Source: Paenibacillus sp. RC67 (GTDB lineage Bacteria > Bacillota > Bacilli > Paenibacillales > NBRC-103111). From it: 64,000 nucleotides of DNA. A program made the translations under genes and the position numbers. Shown in pieces: positions 51,368 to 60,777 of this stretch. Each line of letters begins with the position of its first letter. The stretch's first letter is position 1. Location of the stretch: contig NZ_CP125098.1 of assembly GCF_030020805.1 (NCBI RefSeq), positions 7,891,001 to 7,955,000 on the forward strand. The letters are read 5' to 3'. The notes under the pieces were generated by a model that was given only the letters and a program-made list of their open reading frames with translations, was not told the origin of the DNA and made no database searches.

Positions 51368-52101
51368 TTTGTAGGGCCCACCTTATTTTGAGATGATCCA
51401 CCATAAATAAAGTATGACTGAACGATCGTGAAGATGTTACTGTAAATCCAGTACAGCGGAAGTGCGGAAGCGAAGTTCATCGCCATAACGAAAATCATAA
51501 CTGGGAAGATGAACATCAAGCTTTGCATTTGCGGGTTCATCTGGGTCTTCATCATTTTTTGTTGCAGGTAAGTGGTCAATGCGGCACACAGCGGTAAAAT
51601 ATAATACGGATCTTTCGCTCCGAGCTGCATCCATAAGAACGAATGTTCATTAATATGGTGATTACGCATGATAGCATTGTACAAAGCGATCAAAATTGGC
51701 ATTTGAACGATCAATGGTAGGCAGCCTGCCAGAGGATTGACACCATTGGTTTGAAACAGCTTCATTGTTTCTTCCTGCTGCTTCTTGGCATCGTCCTTGT
51801 ACTTTTCTTTCAATTTTTTCAATTCAGGCTGTAATTCCTGCATCCGCTTCGAGCTTCTATATTGCTTCAGCGTAAGCGGTAATATAATTAATCGGATAAT
51901 AACCGTTACGACCAAAATGGACAAACCGTACTGTCCCCAAAGCACTGTCGCAAACCAGTCCAAAACTTCTGCCAATGGCCCGACAAAATACTTGTCCCAA
52001 ACGCCGTTATTCGGGTCGATTGGAGTTGTCGCCGGAGTACACCCTGCAAGCAGAAGAAACAGGAATGAAAGCGGCAAAAAGGTTGCAAGTCGACGATTCA
52101 A
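51364..52101 (-). CDS. yidC: Membrane protein insertase YidC (SpoIIIJ type)
   Basis: 245 residues. Lipoprotein signal with lipobox LLAGC (Cys21), then five membrane helices with the inner Arg of the insertase groove in the first one (SILVVTVIIRLIILPLTLK) and IVQMPILIALYNAIM. Inserts small membrane proteins; the SpoIIIJ type also serves sporulation. 78 bases after rnpA; no yidD gene lies between. Confidence 0.95.
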   Translation of the reverse strand: MNRRLATFLPLSFLFLLLAGCTPATTPIDPNNGVWDKYFVGPLAEVLDWFATVLWGQYGLSILVVTVIIRLIILPLTLKQYRSSKRMQELQPELKKLKEKYKDDAKKQQEETMKLFQTNGVNPLAGCLPLIVQMPILIALYNAIMRNHHINEHSFLWMQLGAKDPYYILPLCAALTTYLQQKMMKTQMNPQMQSLMFIFPVMIFVMAMNFASALPLYWIYSNIFTIVQSYFIYGGSSQNKVGPTK

Positions 52102-52178
52102 AATAATATCCTCCTAGATTTATCTTTTCCAATAATAAACTATATCATATCTCTTAATAAAAAAGAAATGAATTCGGG

Positions 52179-52523
52179 TTATTTTCGCTTTAAAAGCGAG
52201 GCCCTTTTAAAGACGTGGAGGATACTCTTTTCCGTTTCTTGATAAGATAATCCCACAACAGGTTTGCGCGCAATCAAAATAAAGTCGTAACCGCATGCAA
52301 AACGCTGCTTATTCAAGCGGACAATTTCCTTGACGACCCGGCGAATCCGGTTGCGGACGACGGCATTGCCAAGCTTCTTGCTGACTGAAATTCCTAAACG
52401 AAACGACTCCTGCTGCGGCCGCGGATAATAATATAGTACAAACTGATGATTCGCCATCGATTTGCCGCCGCGATACACCTTGTCGAAATATTCTCTTTTC
52501 GTCAACCGATTTTTCTTTTCCAC
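52179..52523 (-). CDS. rnpA: Ribonuclease P protein component
   Basis: 114 residues from the GTG at 52523 (GGAGAG six bases upstream). RLTKREYFDKVYRGGKS, GISVSKKLGNAVVRNRIRR (the RNR motif) and the C-terminal helix are diagnostic. It assists the RNase P RNA in 5' tRNA maturation. A longer in-frame version to 52583 overlaps the ribosome site and is not conserved in style. Confidence 0.96.
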   Translation of the reverse strand: MEKKNRLTKREYFDKVYRGGKSMANHQFVLYYYPRPQQESFRLGISVSKKLGNAVVRNRIRRVVKEIVRLNKQRFACGYDFILIARKPVVGLSYQETEKSILHVFKRASLLKRK

Positions 52524-52673
52524 AATGAACTCTCCATCTTCGCCCCGATCAGAAACGCCCAAAACAATACTAGCGTGCGCCAAATCCGGTCATTTTATAA
52601 CATCACTCTTATAAGTACGGCTACAACACCGAGCAAATGGACCTTCCATATGACTGGCTTAATTCCTATACAA

Positions 52674-52700
52674 ACAAAAAAGACCACCTGACAGTGGCCT
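52674..52700 (-). terminator. Terminator between rpmH and rnpA
   Basis: On the minus strand GGCCAC-TGTCAG-GTGGTC (one G-T pair) then TTTTTTG, 7 bases after the rpmH stop. It probably lowers rnpA expression relative to rpmH. Confidence 0.8.
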
Positions 52701-52706
52701 TTTGTA

Positions 52707-52841
52707 TTATGCGCTCAATACTTTTCTTCCTTTTAAACGACGAGCAGCGAGTACTTTACGACCATTTTTCGTACTCATTCTCTTACGGAAGCCGTGTACT
52801 TTCTTATGCTTTCTAACGTTCGGTCTGAATGTTGGTCTCAT
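52707..52841 (-). CDS. rpmH: 50S ribosomal protein L34
   Basis: 44 residues: MRPTFRPNVRKHKKVHGFRK, then an Arg/Lys-rich rest ending RRLKGRKVLSA. Read directly from the gap before rnpA. AGGAGG lies about 9 bases upstream. First gene of the minus-strand arm leaving oriC. Confidence 0.98.
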   Translation of the reverse strand: MRPTFRPNVRKHKKVHGFRKRMSTKNGRKVLAARRLKGRKVLSA

Positions 52842-52891
52842 TAATCTAGCACCTCCTTGAGGAAAATCCATTCCCAAAAATACCTTACAAC

Positions 52892-52920
52892 ATTAAACCA
52901 CTTTATTAACGAAAAGTCAA
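52892..52920 (-). promoter_or_regulatory. SigA promoter of rpmH
   Basis: On the minus strand TTGACT (52915-52920), 17 bases, TTTAAT (52892-52897) with TGG in front (extended -10), about 45 bases before the rpmH start. Confidence 0.8.
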
Positions 52921-52979
52921 CTTGCCCCTCTTGCAAACTTTTGGCATTCGCCTTGTAGAAATTTCGCTTCATATTCTCT

Positions 52980-53474
52980 GTTCAATTGAGTGTGGATATC
53001 CCTCTTCTATTTTTTACTGACACCCGTAGCGAAAATTGACGTCCATTTTTCGTCAAAAAAATGTATCCACAACTTCGTTTCCCTATGTTTCGCCGAAAAA
53101 AACTAGCCTGTGCATAAAAAAAGAGCGCTTATGCGCAGGTTTTGTCGAACTAATAACATTTTATAAACAATATCTTGTGTTGTTGATAAAAGTTACACAC
53201 AAGCTATAGAAGATGTGGATAAATCGAAACAATTCATTGATAATCCGAACATATTTTGATATTATGATAATGCTTATCCTGTGGATAGAGAACGGTTATC
53301 AACTATTTTATCAACAGCCTGTGGATATCTTTGTGAACAATTTACACCCCCTCTGTATAAACTATTCCCGCATGCCTTGGGATGCTGTGGATATTTTGCG
53401 ACACAACCCGCTTTCTTTCTACACCCGTATGGCTTACGCCACACCGCTTATTTTTTTGAAGGAGTGAATACATT
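52980..53474. other. oriC, left part: DnaA-box region upstream of dnaA
   Basis: About 500 bases without a gene between rpmH and dnaA. DnaA-box-like nonamers: TGTGGATAT at 52991, GTATCCACA at 53063, TGTTGATAA at 53181, a perfect TGTGGATAA at 53214-53222, TGTGGATAG at 53280, TTATCAACA at 53308, TGTGGATAT at 53320 and at 53386. Both orientations occur. This is the incA/incB-like half of a bipartite Bacillus-type oriC; AT-rich stretches lie around 53150-53300. Confidence 0.9.
53237..53265 (+). promoter_or_regulatory. SigA promoter of dnaA
   Basis: TTGATA (53237-53242), 17 bases, TATTAT (53260-53265). DnaA boxes flank it at 53214-53222 and 53280-53288, which would let DnaA repress its own gene. 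The transcript leader is about 200 bases. Confidence 0.75.
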
Positions 53475-54839
53475 GTGGAAAGCCATCCAAACGAGCAATG
53501 GCAGCAAGTCCTTTCCATTATTCAAACAAGGCTGAGTAAACCAAGCTACGAGACCTGGTTTACATCCACAAGAGCCGTTATTTTCAACGAATCCAAAGTC
53601 GTTATCTGTGCACCGAACAATTTCGCCAGAGAATGGCTCGAAAACCGGTACACCAAGCTGATTAAGGATACGATCTTCGATTACATTGGAAAACCGGCGG
53701 AAGTGAAATTCATTATTGAATCCGAAGAAGAGAAAGCTGCAAGCACTCCCTCCTCCACGCCGAGCATCCCGGTGAAAGCCCAGTCCGCTGTCCCAGAAGA
53801 AACGTTCAGCCATATGATGAACCCGAAATATACTTTCGATACGTTTGTTATCGGATCCGGGAATCGTTTTGCTCATGCGGCTTCTCTTGCTGTGGCCGAA
53901 GCGCCGGCGAAGGCTTATAATCCGCTGTTTTTGTACGGGGGCGTAGGACTTGGAAAAACCCACTTAATGCATGCCATCGGTCATTATGTGCTGGAGCATA
54001 ATCCAAGTGCCAAGGTGCTTTACATCTCTTCCGAGAAATTTACGAATGAATTTATTAATGCGATCCGCGACAACCGCGGCGAGAGCTTCCGCAACAAATA
54101 CCGCAACATCGACGTGCTGCTCATAGATGATATTCAGTTTCTTGCCGGAAAAGAACAAACGCAGGAAGAATTTTTTCATACGTTTAACGCATTGCACGAA
54201 GAACGCAAACAAATCATTATTTCAAGTGACCGTCCCCCTAAGGAGATTCCTACCTTGGAGGAACGTCTGCGCTCGCGGTTCGAATGGGGCTTGATTACCG
54301 ATATCCAGCCGCCTGATCTAGAAACACGAATTGCTATTTTACGAAAAAAAGCAAAAGCGGAAAACCTTGAAATACCTAATGAGGCCATGGTTTACATAGC
54401 CAATCAGATTGATACGAATATCCGGGAGCTTGAGGGCGCCTTAATTCGTGTCGTTGCCTATTCTTCGTTAATCAATGAGGACATCACGTCTCACCTGGCA
54501 GCTGAAGCTCTGAAGGATATCATCCCAAGCAGCCGGCCTAAAGTCATTACGATTCAAGATATTCAGCAAAAAGTCGGGGAGTTTTACGGTCTGAAGATGG
54601 AGGATTTCAAGGCGAGGAAACGGACGAAAATGGTTGCTTATCCACGGCAAATCGCTATGTACCTGGCCAGGGAGATGACCGATTTTTCATTACCGAAGAT
54701 CGGCGAAGCTTTTGGCGGGCGTGACCATACGACCGTCATTCATGCCCATGAGAAAATTTCAGAGGCACTGAAAAACGATCACGAATTAACCAAAATTATT
54801 CAAAATCTTATGGAGAAAGTAAAAAACATCACGGCCTAA
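53475..54839 (+). CDS. dnaA: Chromosomal replication initiator DnaA
   Basis: 454 residues from a GTG with AAGGAGTGA upstream. Domain I (about 1-80), short linker II, AAA+ domain III (Walker A GGVGLGKTHLMHAIG, Walker B LLIDDIQFLAG, about 115-330) and the DNA-binding domain IV with GGRDHTTVIHAHEKI near the end. It binds DnaA boxes on both sides of its gene and opens the origin at the trio repeats downstream. Followed by a hairpin at 54893 and then the unwinding region. Confidence 0.98.
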   Translation: MESHPNEQWQQVLSIIQTRLSKPSYETWFTSTRAVIFNESKVVICAPNNFAREWLENRYTKLIKDTIFDYIGKPAEVKFIIESEEEKAASTPSSTPSIPVKAQSAVPEETFSHMMNPKYTFDTFVIGSGNRFAHAASLAVAEAPAKAYNPLFLYGGVGLGKTHLMHAIGHYVLEHNPSAKVLYISSEKFTNEFINAIRDNRGESFRNKYRNIDVLLIDDIQFLAGKEQTQEEFFHTFNALHEERKQIIISSDRPPKEIPTLEERLRSRFEWGLITDIQPPDLETRIAILRKKAKAENLEIPNEAMVYIANQIDTNIRELEGALIRVVAYSSLINEDITSHLAAEALKDIIPSSRPKVITIQDIQQKVGEFYGLKMEDFKARKRTKMVAYPRQIAMYLAREMTDFSLPKIGEAFGGRDHTTVIHAHEKISEALKNDHELTKIIQNLMEKVKNITA

Positions 54840-54892
54840 GGGGCTCGCCTGTTGTTTTTTCAAAATTTTATATCGTTTTGTGGTACGGAGAG

Positions 54893-54929
54893 CATCTCCA
54901 ACGAATTTTTTCGTTTTGGAGGTGACTTT
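54893..54929 (+). terminator. Hairpin after dnaA
   Basis: CATCTCCA-ACGAA pairs with TTCGT-(TT)-TGGAGGTG, followed by ACTTTTC. The T tract is short, so it may reduce rather than stop read-through into dnaN and the unwinding region. Confidence 0.5.
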
Positions 54930-54959
54930 TCGCATCTGTATAACTATAAGCCTATGCAC

Positions 54960-55050
54960 AAACTATTCACATGTGGATAGGCTTTTGCTTTGCTACTTTT
55001 CTCCACATATCCACATATCCAGAGCCCCTACTACTATTACTAATAAAAAA
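54960..55050. other. oriC, right part: DnaA boxes, GC cluster and DnaA-trios
   Basis: Between dnaA and dnaN. TGTGGATAG at 54972, then TTCTCCACA (54999), ATATCCACA (55007) and ATATCCAGA (55015) in tandem at 8-base steps, a short GC cluster AGAGCCCC (55021-55028), and the trio run CTA CTA CTA TTA CTA ATA at 55028-55045 followed by A8. This order (boxes, GC cluster, trios, AT-rich DNA) is that of the basal unwinding element defined in Bacillus subtilis, so melting should begin here. Confidence 0.88.
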
Positions 55051-55108
55051 AAGGTATTATAGATGTATATGGCATCTCCATCATTTTCGTAACCATAGGA
55101 GTGACAAA

Positions 55109-56251
55109 ATGAAGTTAACAATCTTGAAAGAACATCTGAATGAATCTATTCAACACGTATCCAAAGCGATTTCCAACAAAACAACGATTCCCATTTTAAC
55201 CGGGATTAAAATAGATGCCGATGCTACGGGCATGACATTGACGGCTAGCGATACGGATATTTCTATTCAAAGCTTTATACCTATTGAGAAAAACGAACTT
55301 AGCATTATAGAATTGGAACGCCCGGGGAGCGTAGTCCTTTCTTCCAAGTTTTTCGTAGAAATCGTACGTAAACTTCCTGCTCAAGTCGTTGAGATAGAGG
55401 TTAAAGACCATTTTCAAACAACAATCCGTTCGGGTTCGTCAGAGATTCAACTCGTTGGCTTGGATCCGGAGGAGTACCCTACCCTTCCAAGCATTGAAGA
55501 AAACAGACGGATACAAATGCCGAGTGATCTGTTAAAGACGATGATCAAGCAGACGGCTTTTGCCGTTTCAACGAACGAATCCACACCTATTTTGACAGGG
55601 ATCTTGTGGACTATTGCTGATCGCAAGCTTAAATTTACCGCCTGTGACCGTCACCGTTTGGGAAGTCGTGAAACCAATATCGAAGTGGATGCTGATTTCC
55701 AACTGAATAACGTGTCGATATCTGGTAAAACGTTGAACGAGCTGTCCAAAATTTTGCCTGACCAAAATACGCTGATCGATATCATTTTTGCTGAAAACCA
55801 AGTGTTGTTTAAGTTAAGCTCCATCTTGTTCTACACTCGCATTTTGGACGGAACTTATCCTGATACTTCCAAATTGATTCCCCAGTCCTATCAGACTGAG
55901 CTTGTCATCAACGCCCAACAGCTTGCTGAAGCGATAGACCGTGCCTACTTGCTGTCCAGGGAAGAGAAAACGAATATCGTCAAACTCATTATGCGTGAGG
56001 ATCATACGATCGAGATTTCGTCCAGCTCCTCCGAGCTCGGTAAAGTAACAGAGCAGTTGGAAGTGTCCACCTTAACCGGTGAATTGCTAAGAATATCGTT
56101 TAACTCCAAATACATGCTGGATGCGTTAAAAGTCATGGACGGAGAACTAATACGAATCGGATTTACCGGCGCCATGCAGCCGATTATCATTCGTCCTGAA
56201 GAAACTTCAACCTTGCTGCAGCTCATCTTGCCATATCGGACAACCAATTAA
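55109..56251 (+). CDS. dnaN: DNA polymerase III beta subunit (sliding clamp)
   Basis: 380 residues from the ATG at 55109 (AGGAG seven bases upstream), the family length; the open frame upstream runs through the origin and is not coding. MKLTILKEHLNESIQHVSKA, NKTTIPILTGI and the C-terminal ILPYRT are typical. Forms the ring that tethers the polymerase. Followed by rlbA. Confidence 0.98.
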   Translation: MKLTILKEHLNESIQHVSKAISNKTTIPILTGIKIDADATGMTLTASDTDISIQSFIPIEKNELSIIELERPGSVVLSSKFFVEIVRKLPAQVVEIEVKDHFQTTIRSGSSEIQLVGLDPEEYPTLPSIEENRRIQMPSDLLKTMIKQTAFAVSTNESTPILTGILWTIADRKLKFTACDRHRLGSRETNIEVDADFQLNNVSISGKTLNELSKILPDQNTLIDIIFAENQVLFKLSSILFYTRILDGTYPDTSKLIPQSYQTELVINAQQLAEAIDRAYLLSREEKTNIVKLIMREDHTIEISSSSSELGKVTEQLEVSTLTGELLRISFNSKYMLDALKVMDGELIRIGFTGAMQPIIIRPEETSTLLQLILPYRTTN

Positions 56252-56306
56252 CTTATAGAAACAGTGGGACCCAAGCTAAGCACGGAAAAAGGAGCCATTC
56301 AACAAC

Positions 56307-56522
56307 ATGAAAATGATCCAAATTCATACAGACTACATTACGTTAGGTCAGTTTCTGAAGCTGGCGGACTGTATATCCACAGGTGGACAAGCCAAGAGCT
56401 TTCTTCAAGAAGCGGAGATTTATGTGAACGGAGAACCAGAAAACCGTCGCGGCAAAAAACTGGTACATCAAGACCAAGTTCGCGTCGAAGGATGCGGCGA
56501 ATTCCAGGTTGTACGCAGCTAA
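56307..56522 (+). CDS. rlbA: S4-domain RNA-binding protein RlbA (YaaA)
   Basis: 71 residues. IHTDYITLGQFLKLADCIST, then GGQAKSFLQEAEIYVNGE and RRGKKL make up an S4 RNA-binding fold. Conserved between dnaN and recF in Firmicutes; linked to ribosome assembly in Bacillus. Confidence 0.93.
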   Translation: MKMIQIHTDYITLGQFLKLADCISTGGQAKSFLQEAEIYVNGEPENRRGKKLVHQDQVRVEGCGEFQVVRS

Positions 56523-56573
56523 GAGGTTTCGAAGCGGCCATGCCTTTGGCGTGAGCCTGTAGGAGGAAATGCT

Positions 56574-57683
56574 TTGCAATTGAAAAAGCTGTCATTACAG
56601 CATTACCGTAACTATGACGAGGTTTATTTTGAAACCGGACATATGGTCAATATCATTGTAGGCCCTAACGCACAGGGGAAAACGAACTTGCTGGAGTCTA
56701 TTTTTGTGCTGGCGTTGACCAAATCGCATCGTACTCATCAGGATAAGGAACTCATCCAGTGGGATTCCTCTCATACCCTGCTGCATGCCGAGGTGGACAA
56801 AAAGTACGGTACGTGCCAGTTGGATCTGACTATTTCGCAGCAAGGGAAAAAAGCGAAAATCAACGGTCTGGAGCAAAAAAAGCTCAGTAATTTTATAGGT
56901 TCTCTGAACGTTGTTATGTTTGCTCCTGAAGATCTGGAAATTGTCAAAGGTTCACCATCCGTGCGCCGCCGGTTTTTGGATATGGAGATCGGTCAGGTTC
57001 ATCCCGCCTATTTGTACGACTTGTCCCAGTATCAAAAAATATTGGCGCAGCGGAACAATTATTTAAAGCAGCTGTTCGCATCTCGAGACAGTAAAGCCAG
57101 TATGCTGGAAGTTTGGAATGAACAATTGGCGACTTTTGGTGTTAAAATTATTAAAAAACGTCAAAGCTTTATAAAGAAGCTGCAATCCTGGGCGGAAAAG
57201 ATTCATTTGGGCATTACCGGGGGTAACGAACAGGTGCGGATCGCCTATTCTACAGCGTTCGATTCCGCGGCTTTGGAAGATGAAACTGTTTTATTTGACC
57301 AATTTATGATAAAGTTATCACAGGTGAAAGAACAGGAATTGCGGCGTGGTGTGACTTTGGTAGGCCCTCATCGGGATGATTTATTGTTTTATATTAACGA
57401 CAAGGAAGTGCAAACGTTCGGCTCGCAGGGTCAGCAAAGAACGACCGCACTCTCTTTGAAGCTGGCTGAGATTGAACTAATTCGGGAGGAAGTAGGCGAA
57501 TATCCTATCCTGCTGTTGGATGATGTCTTATCCGAGCTTGACCGTTATAGACAAACGCAGCTTATCGAGACGTTTCAAAATAAGGTCCAAACTTTCATAA
57601 CAACGACCGGAATCGAAAGTGTGGATCTTGGCAAGCTGGAAAGTGCTTCTGTCATTCATGTTCGGAATGGAAGCTTAACATAG
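56574..57683 (+). CDS. recF: DNA replication and repair protein RecF
   Basis: 369 residues from a TTG with AGGAGG seven bases upstream. SMC-like ATPase: Walker A GPNAQGKTNLLESI, signature GSQGQQRTTALSLKLAE, Walker B ILLLDDVLSELD. Loads RecA at gaps with RecO and RecR. 51 bases after rlbA, 32 before remB. Confidence 0.97.
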   Translation: MQLKKLSLQHYRNYDEVYFETGHMVNIIVGPNAQGKTNLLESIFVLALTKSHRTHQDKELIQWDSSHTLLHAEVDKKYGTCQLDLTISQQGKKAKINGLEQKKLSNFIGSLNVVMFAPEDLEIVKGSPSVRRRFLDMEIGQVHPAYLYDLSQYQKILAQRNNYLKQLFASRDSKASMLEVWNEQLATFGVKIIKKRQSFIKKLQSWAEKIHLGITGGNEQVRIAYSTAFDSAALEDETVLFDQFMIKLSQVKEQELRRGVTLVGPHRDDLLFYINDKEVQTFGSQGQQRTTALSLKLAEIELIREEVGEYPILLLDDVLSELDRYRQTQLIETFQNKVQTFITTTGIESVDLGKLESASVIHVRNGSLT

Positions 57684-57715
57684 AAAAGTCTCACGTTATA
57701 AGGAGATGGCCGACG

Positions 57716-57964
57716 ATGTTCATCCATTTAGGCGGGGAAAAAATTATTCGTGCATCCGAGCTTGTTGCTATATTTGATTTATCCATTGAGAAATCTTCAA
57801 AAATATCAAAGCAGTTCGTCAGCTACGCACTCAAAGAGAAGAAGGTCGAGGTTATCGGTGAGGAAGAAAGCAAGTCGCTTGTGGTGACGCAGTCGAAAGT
57901 ATACTACTCTCCCATCTCCTCCATGACTTTGAAGAAACGGGCGCATCATCTTTTAACAAACTAG
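57716..57964 (+). CDS. remB: Extracellular matrix regulator RemB (YaaB)
   Basis: 82 residues. MFIHLGGEKIIRASELVAIF at the start is the family mark. In Bacillus RemB promotes matrix gene expression together with RemA; its exact mode is less clear. Conserved between recF and gyrB. Confidence 0.92.
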   Translation: MFIHLGGEKIIRASELVAIFDLSIEKSSKISKQFVSYALKEKKVEVIGEEESKSLVVTQSKVYYSPISSMTLKKRAHHLLTN

Positions 57965-57992
57965 ATATTACCTTGGAAAAGTGGGTGTCAAC

Positions 57993-59900
57993 ATGTCTGT
58001 AAATCAAAACACGTACGATGAAAGTCAGATACAGGTACTGGAAGGTCTTGAAGCCGTTCGGAAACGTCCGGGGATGTATATCGGTTCAACCAGTGGAAAA
58101 GGCCTTCATCACCTTGTGTGGGAGGTTGTCGATAACAGTATTGACGAAGCTTTGGCCGGTTTTTGTACTAAAATCGAAGTGATCGTGCATAAGGACAACA
58201 GTGTTACGGTTATTGACAATGGTCGAGGCATTCCAGTCGGTGAGAATACCAAATTAAAAAAATCAACACTCGAAGTCGTTCTGACTGTGCTTCATGCCGG
58301 CGGTAAATTTGGCGGCGAAGGCTATAAAGTGTCTGGCGGTCTTCACGGGGTTGGTGTGTCTGTAGTTAATGCTCTTTCCAAAAAGCTGGTCGTTAAAGTC
58401 AAACGTGAGGGCAAAATCCACCAGCAGGAATATCAGCGTGGAACCGCTCAGTATGACCTGCAAGTGGTGGGAGATACGGATGAAACCGGAACGATCATTA
58501 CCTTTTGGCCGGATGAGGAAATTTTTAAGGAAACAACGGAATTTGATTACGATACGCTGCAAGCCCGTATAAGAGAGCTGGCATTTCTGAATAAGGGCAT
58601 TGAGATTTGCTTGACCGACGAACGTACGGATGTCACGCATACGTTTATGTACGAAGGCGGGATTATCTCCTTTGTCGAGTACCTGAACCGGAACCGTGAA
58701 GCTGTGCATCCGCCGATTTATACGGAGGGCTCCAAAGATTTCATTCAGGTTGAAATTGCTCTTCAGTATAACGACAGCTATACCGAGAACATTTATTCGT
58801 TTGCCAACAACATTAACACGCATGAGGGCGGTACGCATGAATCCGGCTTTAAGAGCGCTCTGACACGGATTTTGAATGATTATGCCCGTAAATATAACGC
58901 CATTAAGGACAGTGATTCCAACCTATCGGGGGACGATGTCCGTGAAGGCTTGATTGCGATTATTTCCGTTAAAATTCCGGAGCCTCAATTTGAGGGTCAG
59001 ACGAAGACGAAGCTCGGTAACAGTGAAGTTAGAGGGATTGTAGAATCGTTGTTCTCTGAAAAGCTGATGGAGTTTTTGGACGAAAATCCTGCCATCGCTA
59101 AGAAAATTATTGAAAAAGGCGTTCAAGCAGCGCGAGCTCGCGAGGCTGCTCGTAAAGCGCGGGAATTGACACGGCGCAAAAGCGCCCTCGAGGTCAGCTC
59201 CTTGCCAGGTAAGCTGGCAGACTGCTCTTCGAAGGATGCCTCTATCAGTGAAGTATATATTGTTGAGGGTGACTCTGCGGGCGGTTCGGCCAAACAGGGT
59301 CGTGATCGTCATTTCCAAGCGATCCTGCCTATCCGCGGTAAAATCTTGAACGTAGAGAAGGCAAGGTTGGATAAAATTTTGTCCAGCTTGGAGATCCGGG
59401 CGATTATTACTGCACTAGGTACAGGAATTGGCGAGGATTTTGATATTTCCAAGGCGCGTTACCACAAAGTCATTATTATGACGGATGCCGACGTGGATGG
59501 CGCTCACATTCGTACGCTGCTTCTAACGTTCTTTTACCGGTATATGCGCAAGGTTGTTGAAGCCGGTTATATTTATATTGCCCAACCACCGCTGTACAAG
59601 CTAGAACGAGGCAAGACGATACGTTATGCCTATAACGATAAGCAGAAAGACGTCATTATGCAGGAATTTGGTGAAGGCGTCAAAGTGAATGTGCAGCGTT
59701 ATAAAGGTCTTGGTGAGATGGACCCTGTTCAATTATGGGAGACTACGATGGATCCGGACAGCCGTACCTTATTGCAAGTGAATATTCAGGATGCGATTGA
59801 TGCAGATTCCATTTTCGACGCACTGATGGGCGAGAACGTGGAGCCGCGCAGAGACTTTATTCATCAGCATGCCAAGTTCGTTAAGAACCTTGATATTTAG
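57993..59900 (+). CDS. gyrB: DNA gyrase subunit B
   Basis: 635 residues from the ATG at 57993 (a GTG four codons earlier is possible; the ribosome site is weak for both). GHKL ATPase (EVVDNSIDEAL, GRGIPV, GGLHGVGVSVVNALS), TOPRIM with EGDSAGGSAKQGRDR and DADVDGAH, and the C-terminal QRYKGLGEM. With GyrA it puts negative supercoils into DNA. Confidence 0.98.
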   Translation: MSVNQNTYDESQIQVLEGLEAVRKRPGMYIGSTSGKGLHHLVWEVVDNSIDEALAGFCTKIEVIVHKDNSVTVIDNGRGIPVGENTKLKKSTLEVVLTVLHAGGKFGGEGYKVSGGLHGVGVSVVNALSKKLVVKVKREGKIHQQEYQRGTAQYDLQVVGDTDETGTIITFWPDEEIFKETTEFDYDTLQARIRELAFLNKGIEICLTDERTDVTHTFMYEGGIISFVEYLNRNREAVHPPIYTEGSKDFIQVEIALQYNDSYTENIYSFANNINTHEGGTHESGFKSALTRILNDYARKYNAIKDSDSNLSGDDVREGLIAIISVKIPEPQFEGQTKTKLGNSEVRGIVESLFSEKLMEFLDENPAIAKKIIEKGVQAARAREAARKARELTRRKSALEVSSLPGKLADCSSKDASISEVYIVEGDSAGGSAKQGRDRHFQAILPIRGKILNVEKARLDKILSSLEIRAIITALGTGIGEDFDISKARYHKVIIMTDADVDGAHIRTLLLTFFYRYMRKVVEAGYIYIAQPPLYKLERGKTIRYAYNDKQKDVIMQEFGEGVKVNVQRYKGLGEMDPVQLWETTMDPDSRTLLQVNIQDAIDADSIFDALMGENVEPRRDFIHQHAKFVKNLDI

Positions 59901-59925
59901 CAAGTCTGAAGGAGCTTTGAGTTGG

Positions 59926-60768
59926 ATGCAGAGAGCCGGATTATGGCTGCTGGTAGTCGTTTTGCTGTGGCTTACTCCAGGCATATTCCAGCAAGCCCCG
60001 CTGATTGTATATAAAGATCGGGTATCCGTTATCGCGTATCATCATATAGATGATCAAATTGTTGGGGACGTAACGATCAAGACGGAATTATTCCGAGAGC
60101 AGCTGACCGATATGCTGCAACGAGGGTATCAATTTATTAGCTTGTCACAATTTAAAGCCTATTTGGCAGGAGGGCCCGTCCCTCCTAATGCTGTTCTAGT
60201 CACTTTTGATGATGGCTATCAGAGCTTTTATACTCGTGCTTACCCCATTTTGAAGGAATTGAACATTCCCGCCGTTAATTTTGTCATTACGAAGGATATT
60301 GATCAGCCATTGAGGAGTCTTCTGCCGTCCCTATCGAAAGATCAAATCCGACAAATGACGCAAGAAATGGCAGGGATAGACGTTCAATGCCATACGGACA
60401 GCTTGCATGACCGAGCACCGAATGGCGGTGCATTATTCACGACTAAGCTGCCTAATGATCAAGGTGTAGTAGAAACAGAACAGCAGTTCGAGCAGCGAAT
60501 CATAGATGATACACAGCTATGCCGCAAAAAGCTTGGAGAATTGTACAACCGGCCAATTGACTCCTTCGCCTATCCGTTTGGGATATACGATGCCAAATCA
60601 GCTGAATTATTGAACAGATCGGGAATACAGTACGCTTATACTACCGTGAGTGGAGTCGCTTCACGGGATACCGATCCGATGCAAATTCCACGGATCAACG
60701 CAGGCAGTCCTTTTGTCAAAGCGAACTCATTGAATAATTTAATTATACAAAGATTACACGGTCTTTAA
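59926..60768 (+). CDS. Polysaccharide deacetylase (NodB-like), membrane-anchored or secreted
   Basis: 280 residues from the ATG at 59926 (GAAGGAG about 11 bases upstream). A signal/anchor helix (LWLLVVVLLWLTPGIFQ, about 5-22), then a NodB domain: VIAYHHIDD, TFDDGYQSFY with the catalytic Asp pair, the metal-binding HTDSLHD, and SFAYPFGIYD. It removes acetyl groups from a surface glycan such as peptidoglycan or poly-GlcNAc; the substrate is open. It lies between gyrB and gyrA on the same strand, 25 bases after gyrB, so it is transcribed with them, an unusual place. Confidence 0.88.
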   Translation: MQRAGLWLLVVVLLWLTPGIFQQAPLIVYKDRVSVIAYHHIDDQIVGDVTIKTELFREQLTDMLQRGYQFISLSQFKAYLAGGPVPPNAVLVTFDDGYQSFYTRAYPILKELNIPAVNFVITKDIDQPLRSLLPSLSKDQIRQMTQEMAGIDVQCHTDSLHDRAPNGGALFTTKLPNDQGVVETEQQFEQRIIDDTQLCRKKLGELYNRPIDSFAYPFGIYDAKSAELLNRSGIQYAYTTVSGVASRDTDPMQIPRINAGSPFVKANSLNNLIIQRLHGL

Positions 60769-60777
60769 TGGCATGAG

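Noticed and set aside
54971..55108. N-terminal extension of dnaN through the origin region
   Set aside because: DnaN families begin at MKLTILKEHL; the upstream frame crosses DnaA boxes and trios and has no ribosome site.
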